Below, one piece after another: positions 60,124 through 64,000 of a DNA stretch of 64,000 bases. The stretch spans positions 1-64,000 of the forward strand of contig NZ_JWIB01000003.1 in NCBI RefSeq assembly GCF_000813425.1, in the 5' to 3' direction. Under the pieces are notes generated by a model that saw nothing but the letters and a program-made list of their open reading frames with translations, did not search any database and had not been told where the DNA came from. The DNA is from Sporosarcina sp. ZBG7A (GTDB lineage Bacteria; Bacillota; Bacilli; Bacillales_A; Planococcaceae). Positions within the stretch are counted from its first letter, which is position 1; every line of letters begins with the position of its first letter. The position numbers were made by a program, and so were the translations under genes.

Positions 60124-60960
60124 TTATCCATTGACACGACCAATTTCCGAGACCGCTTTTTCCATACTGCGGTCATAAGCTTGCAACACTTTCTGATTAG
60201 CTTCAAATGCTCGGTAAGCGGTCATCATATCCGTCATCGTTCGCGATGTATCTACGTTCGACTGCTCGATGAACCCTTGTTTGAATGAGTAACTGACCCC
60301 TTGAGCACCATTTGCGTCCGGCAAATCTTGCTGTGCATAAAATAGTCCGTTATCACGTTTTACAAGCGTTTCAGGATTCGCTGCGTAACTGATTCCGAGA
60401 GTTGCTGCTAACGTTTCACCGTATTTTATAATGCCGTCTTCCGTAACTTGGAAGTCGTCGTTTGGCAATTGGATGCGTTGCCCATCCTGATCGAGTACAT
60501 AATTTCCAGCAGAAGTCGTTAGGTAGCCTTCAGGATTCAAAGCGAAGTTTCCACTTTTCGTATAAGCACGTTCACCATCTGACCCCTCAAGCGTGTAGAA
60601 AACGGCGCCAGGTTGGCCCGTTTCAGGATTGACAGGTAAAGTTCCGTCGACAAGTGCGATGTCCGTTGTCAGTTCCGTTTGCCGTAGTTGTCCCTGGGTG
60701 AATAGTGGCATGGCCTCTTGTAAATACGTCCCTGTTGAAAGGGTACCAATCGGATTCATGCCTTTCATTTGAAAGCTATTTTGGACTGGCACTTTCGTAG
60801 TTTCCAGGTTAGATAAATACATTTCAGGAAATGATCTTATGGATGATTGATCTGTTTTAAAGCCTGGAGTGTTGGCATTGGCCATATTGTTAGAAAGTAA
60901 TTCTGTTCTGCGCTGTTGCGCAATCATTCCAGATCCTGCTGTATAAAATCCACGGAACAT
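60124..60960 (-). CDS. flhO: Flagellar hook-basal body protein FlhO
   Basis: A 278-residue FlgF/FlgG-type rod protein and paralogue of flhP next door. The N-terminus MFRGFYTAGSGMIAQQRRTE and LLSNNMANANTPGFK and the C-terminal TMTDMMTAYRAFEANQKVLQ match the flagellar basal-body rod and C-terminal domains. AAGGAGGCGG precedes the ATG. Encoded 50 bp after mbl, so the shape gene and the flagellar genes may be partly co-transcribed. Confidence 0.92.
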   Translation of the reverse strand: MFRGFYTAGSGMIAQQRRTELLSNNMANANTPGFKTDQSSIRSFPEMYLSNLETTKVPVQNSFQMKGMNPIGTLSTGTYLQEAMPLFTQGQLRQTELTTDIALVDGTLPVNPETGQPGAVFYTLEGSDGERAYTKSGNFALNPEGYLTTSAGNYVLDQDGQRIQLPNDDFQVTEDGIIKYGETLAATLGISYAANPETLVKRDNGLFYAQQDLPDANGAQGVSYSFKQGFIEQSNVDTSRTMTDMMTAYRAFEANQKVLQAYDRSMEKAVSEIGRVNG

Positions 60961-61010
60961 TAGCCCCGCCTCCTTTTTAGGTGTGTTGCAAATGATCCAG
61001 TGGCTCTGCG

Positions 61011-62006
61011 TTAAGTTTTACTTCGTTTTTTGTCTAAGCTATTCAGCATAATGCCTGTCCCTTTAGCGACACACCCAAGTGGGTCATCTGCTATGAAAAC
61101 AGGTACTTTCAATTCTTCTGCGAGCAGTTGGTCCAGTCCCCGAAGGAGCGCGCCGCCCCCAGTTAAGATGATGCCTCTATCAATGATATCTGCAGATAGT
61201 TCGGGCGGTGTTTTCTCCAGAACATTTTTAGCCGCATGGAGGATCCAGGCAATGGATTCTTCTATCGCTTTTGTGATTTCCTTTGAATCGACTGTGACAG
61301 TTCTAGGCAGTCCTGAAACCATATCGCGTCCACGAATGTCCATCTTCTCATCGTGACTGTCCGGGAAGACGGATGTTACGGTCATTTTGATGGTTTCCGC
61401 AGTGCGTTCACCAATTAATAGCTTATGATTCTTTTTTATATGTTGGATGATGTCTTGATCGAACGTATTGCCTGCAATTTTAATGGATTCGGATGTGACA
61501 ATGTCTCCCATGGAAAGAACCGCGACATCTGTTGTGCCGCCTCCGATATCGATAACCATGTTTCCACTAGGTTGATAAATGTCCATTCCGGCTCCGATTG
61601 CAGCCACTTTAGGCTCGGCTTCAAGAAACACTTGTCGGCCACCTGATTTTTGGACAGCTTCTTTAATGGCTTTCTGCTCCACACTTGTAACGTCAGTGGG
61701 ACAGCAGATCAAGATGCGCGGTTTAGAAAACCAGCCTTTGACATTCAGGCGATCAATGAAACCTTTAAGCATTGCTTCAGTACTATCAAAATCAGCAATG
61801 ACACCGTGTTTCAATGGTCGCATTACCTGGATATTACTAGGGGTTCGTCCAATCATCAGTCTTGCTTCTTCTCCAACCGCTATTAATTCACGCGTTTTAG
61901 TGTCGACCGCAACAACAGATGGTTCGTTCAGTAGAATCCCTTTTCCTTTTACATGTATTAATACATTTGCCGTTCCCAGGTCAATGCCGATATCTTTCGC
62001 AAACAT
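61011..62006 (-). CDS. mbl: MreB-like actin homologue Mbl
   Basis: A 331-residue bacterial actin that guides lateral wall synthesis. Actin-fold motifs are clear: phosphate 1 DIGIDLGTANVLIHV at about residues 4-18, phosphate 2 VIDIGGGTTDVAVLS near 155-170, and adenosine loop ILTGGGALLRGLD near 285. The neighbours spoIIID and flhO/flhP identify it as Mbl and not MreB, which normally lies with mreC/mreD. Confidence 0.93.
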   Translation of the reverse strand: MFAKDIGIDLGTANVLIHVKGKGILLNEPSVVAVDTKTRELIAVGEEARLMIGRTPSNIQVMRPLKHGVIADFDSTEAMLKGFIDRLNVKGWFSKPRILICCPTDVTSVEQKAIKEAVQKSGGRQVFLEAEPKVAAIGAGMDIYQPSGNMVIDIGGGTTDVAVLSMGDIVTSESIKIAGNTFDQDIIQHIKKNHKLLIGERTAETIKMTVTSVFPDSHDEKMDIRGRDMVSGLPRTVTVDSKEITKAIEESIAWILHAAKNVLEKTPPELSADIIDRGIILTGGGALLRGLDQLLAEELKVPVFIADDPLGCVAKGTGIMLNSLDKKRSKT

Positions 62007-62163
62007 CTCATCCCTGCCCCTTCCATTCTTTCAACAGTTTACATGCTCTCCTAACTTAACATTTTATCACAGTGTTCCGAAAAAGAACATAAAAAATCGC
62101 TATTTCCCGTGCTTTGTGACGGTTCGAAGCCGGTTAGTTCGGTTTTTATCAACGGCACAAAAA

Positions 62164-62193
62164 AAACGGACTGCGTTAGTCGCTAGTCCGTTT
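62164..62193 (-). terminator. Terminator of spoIIID
   Basis: AAACGGACT/AGTCCGTTT stem, 12-nt loop, then a run of T on the minus strand. Confidence 0.87.
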
Positions 62194-62470
62194 CTGTTGC
62201 TGCTGATTCATTTAGTTTGCGTTGTTCAATTTTCCATTTTTGACGCGTGGCTTCACCGCCTCGTAAATGTCTTATCGATTTGTGATAGGCCAGGACTTTT
62301 GCAACTTCCTCAGATAGATGAGCATCTATATTAGGTAGACGCTCTGTCAGGTCTTTGTGTACAGTGCTTTTGGAATACCCCGTCGCTTTTGCGAGCGCTC
62401 TCACAGTGAGGCCAGTTTCGATGAGCAGGTTGCCGAGGCGAACGCAGCGCCTCCGAATTTGTTCGTGCAC
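62183..62470 (-). CDS. spoIIID: Sporulation transcriptional regulator SpoIIID
   Basis: A 95-residue DNA-binding protein that acts in the mother cell during sporulation, tuning the sigma-E regulon. The helix-turn-helix (TVRALAKATGYSKSTVHKDL, about residues 22-41) and the basic C-terminal segment (HLRGGEATRQKWK) both match SpoIIID. The start is GTG at 62470 preceded by AAAGGAAG. It is direct evidence that the organism forms endospores. Confidence 0.95.
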   Translation of the reverse strand: MHEQIRRRCVRLGNLLIETGLTVRALAKATGYSKSTVHKDLTERLPNIDAHLSEEVAKVLAYHKSIRHLRGGEATRQKWKIEQRKLNESAATETD

Positions 62471-62905
62471 ACCCTCTTCCTTTCCCGTCAGTCCATTTGT
62501 TCTTTCACTGTATGCGAAGGAACGGTGCGCTATTCCTTTGTATTTGAGGTCTTCTTAACGCCCGGGCATGTTTCTCGATCAGTTTTTGCGTTTTCTACGA
62601 CACTTGGTTCGAGTTCTCGATCAAAGAGTGCACTTTACCAATCAATTCTTTGCGCTTTTCTATCACATAGTAGAATCAATCGGAATAGGGACACGATTCA
62701 ACTGTTTTTAGGAAATTCATTCCCACTATTTGTGGGATTCGGAAGGATGTTTGATGGAATCGGAATTATTGGGCGAAGAATCGGAAGGATGAATCGCACA
62801 ATCGGCAAAACCAGAGAATTAATCGGAATCAGGACACAATTCAACTGCTTTAAAGGATTAATTGGGTGGTTATTTCAGTTGGATCAGGACTCGGGAGGGG
62901 TGAAT
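62471..62905. other. Intergenic region upstream of spoIIID
   Basis: About 430 bp with no supported gene; it should include the spoIIID promoter. Part of it (62560-62700) has loose TCTCGATCA/TTTGCG repeats and 62740-62830 has loose AATCGGAA repeats, both like decayed tandem arrays. Confidence 0.4.
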
Positions 62906-63365
62906 GATCACTTTTCGAGATTTATGAGCACTTTCCACGAGTTATGATCACTTTTCGAAATTTATGAGCACTTCCCTCGAGTTATGATCACTTTCTCAGA
63001 TTTATGAGCACTTCCCATAAGTTATGATCACTTTTCGAGATTTATGAGCACTTTCCATATGTTATGATCACTTTTCGAGATTTATGAGCACTTCCCTCGA
63101 GTTATGATCACTTTTCGAGATTTACGAGCACTTTCCATAAGTTATGATCACTTTCTCAGATTTATGAGCACTTCCCTCGAGTTGTGATCACTTTCTCAAA
63201 TTTATGAGCACTTCCCATGAGTTATGATCACTTTTCGAGATTTATGAGCACTTTCCATGACTTATGATCACTTTCTCAGATTTATGAGCACTCCCCATAA
63301 GTTATGATCACTTTCTCAGATTTATGAGCACTTCCCATGAGCTACGATCACTTTCACAACTCTCA
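62906..63365. repeat. GAKC tandem array, 40 bp units, array 8
   Basis: Twelve units, with GATCA recurring at exactly 40-bp steps (62906, 62946, and so on to 63346). Each unit is two 20-bp halves, ATGATCACTTTTCGAGATTT and ATGAGCACTTCCCATGAGTT, with a few substitutions. It lies between spoIIID's 5' side and the terminator of spoIIQ. Confidence 0.93.
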
Positions 63366-63394
63366 CCCTCACTACCGATTTATGAGCACAAAAA

Positions 63395-63417
63395 AACCTG
63401 CCGGGAGGTGGCAGGTT
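63395..63417 (-). terminator. Terminator of spoIIQ
   Basis: AACCTGCC/GGCAGGTT stem, 7-nt loop, seven T on the minus strand. Confidence 0.87.
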
Positions 63418-63432
63418 GGCTCAACGAGTTAT

Positions 63433-64000
63433 TTAAAAGGCCAAGAAGGAACGGGGATTCACAGCTACGTCGTCTTTTTGGACTTCGAAGTGCAAATGGA
63501 CGCCCGCTGATGGGTTCCATTCGTTTTCTGCAGTTTGCGCTAAGGCTTCACCCTGCTGAATCTCGTCACCCTCTTTTACGAGAATGCCAGTGACGGAACG
63601 ATAGATCGTTTTCAAGCCATCTTTGTGAGAGATGACAATTTCACTGCCTTTGAATGGATCCGAGACAATTTGTTCCACTTTTCCACTCATCGCCGCGAGT
63701 ACTTCGAACGGTTTGCCGTCGACTGCAATCGTCACACCTTCGTTTGTAACGTATGTCTGTTTAAATACGAGTAGTGCGTTTTCACGACTGGATGCGTCAG
63801 CTTTTGCATCATAGAAGTCTTGAATAATTGCAACTTGGTCAAGAATTTCTTCGTCAAACGGATATTTCAGTTGTTCGTTTGATGCGTTTGTTTCCAACGT
63901 GACTTCTTCTTTAGCCTTTTCTTTGTCTACAGCTGCCTGCTCACCGGCGTCTGGTTTCGTCAATGCATTATATCCCCATACCATTCCAACGAACAACAGG
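63433..64000 (-). CDS. spoIIQ: SpoIIQ, stage II sporulation protein (M23 fold), partial
   Basis: The C-terminal 187 or so residues of SpoIIQ; the 5' end lies outside the window. SpoIIQ is made in the forespore, crosses the intermembrane space with SpoIIIAH and anchors the feeding-tube complex. The transmembrane helix end (MFVGMVWGYNALT) is visible, then a LytM/M23 domain with the final HLHFEVQKDDVAVNPRSF motif. The first metal-binding pair of active M23 enzymes (H-x3-D) appears to be N and T in TNEGVTIAV, so it is probably not an active endopeptidase. Confidence 0.88.
   Translation of the reverse strand, partial: LLFVGMVWGYNALTKPDAGEQAAVDKEKAKEEVTLETNASNEQLKYPFDEEILDQVAIIQDFYDAKADASSRENALLVFKQTYVTNEGVTIAVDGKPFEVLAAMSGKVEQIVSDPFKGSEIVISHKDGLKTIYRSVTGILVKEGDEIQQGEALAQTAENEWNPSAGVHLHFEVQKDDVAVNPRSFLAF

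Noticed and set aside
62906-63365. CRISPR array
   Set aside because: Repeats are contiguous 40-bp units with no unique spacers, and no cas genes are present.

Overview
The window looks like a chromosomal segment of an endospore-forming, flagellated, S-layer-bearing member of the Bacillales, most like Planococcaceae such as Sporosarcina. This is judged from gene content and order, not from a search. The right end carries, on the minus strand, spoIIQ (cut by the window edge), spoIIID, mbl, flhO, flhP, an EpuA-like gene and fabZ, followed by ywpF, ssb and the ywqA/ywqB pair. This is the ywp/ywq-mbl neighbourhood known from Bacillus subtilis.

Layout. (1) 1-4.55 kb: four adjacent tyrosine recombinase genes on the minus strand, readable as a two-gene module present twice; one member has four tandem core-binding units. 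(2) 4.55-11.7 kb: an S-layer locus. The 1027-residue SLH protein is followed by an ORF-less group II intron (about 7741-8531) and two alternative 3' exons, each directly preceded by its own intron domain V-VI. This resembles the alternatively spliced surface-layer gene intron of Clostridium tetani and is the most exciting feature here. (3) 12-22 kb: secondary cell wall polymer genes, namely an O-antigen-ligase-like protein, a UDP-ManNAc dehydrogenase, a TagA/WecG transferase, the CsaB pyruvyltransferase that makes the SLH ligand, a GT4 glycosyltransferase, a MurJ-like flippase and a membrane-anchored protein of unknown function. (4) 22-32 kb: five more secreted SLH proteins (GH73 glucosaminidase, NlpC/P60 peptidase, subtilase, amidase, 5'-nucleotidase), each with its own terminator. 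(5) 32-50 kb: pantothenate symporter pair, NERD protein, two DnaQ-like exonucleases, an HTH/YxlEFG-like ABC operon, a 1655-residue Vpr-like protease with five Ig-like repeats, an adaptor/Yip1 pair and small genes. (6) 50-64 kb: XRE regulator, SWIM/SNF2 pair, ssb, ywpF, lipoprotein, fabZ, flagellar rod/hook genes, mbl and sporulation genes.

Regions 3 and 4 fit one job: building a pyruvylated wall polymer and displaying SLH-anchored proteins on it.

The intergenic DNA is unusual. Tandem arrays of 20-21 bp units, each with a GATC/GAGC core, fill many gaps. A separate module of about 85 bp recurs five times next to such gaps, and a third, Bacillaceae-type dispersed repeat occurs around the polymer genes. 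No tRNA, rRNA, CRISPR array or insertion sequence was recognised.
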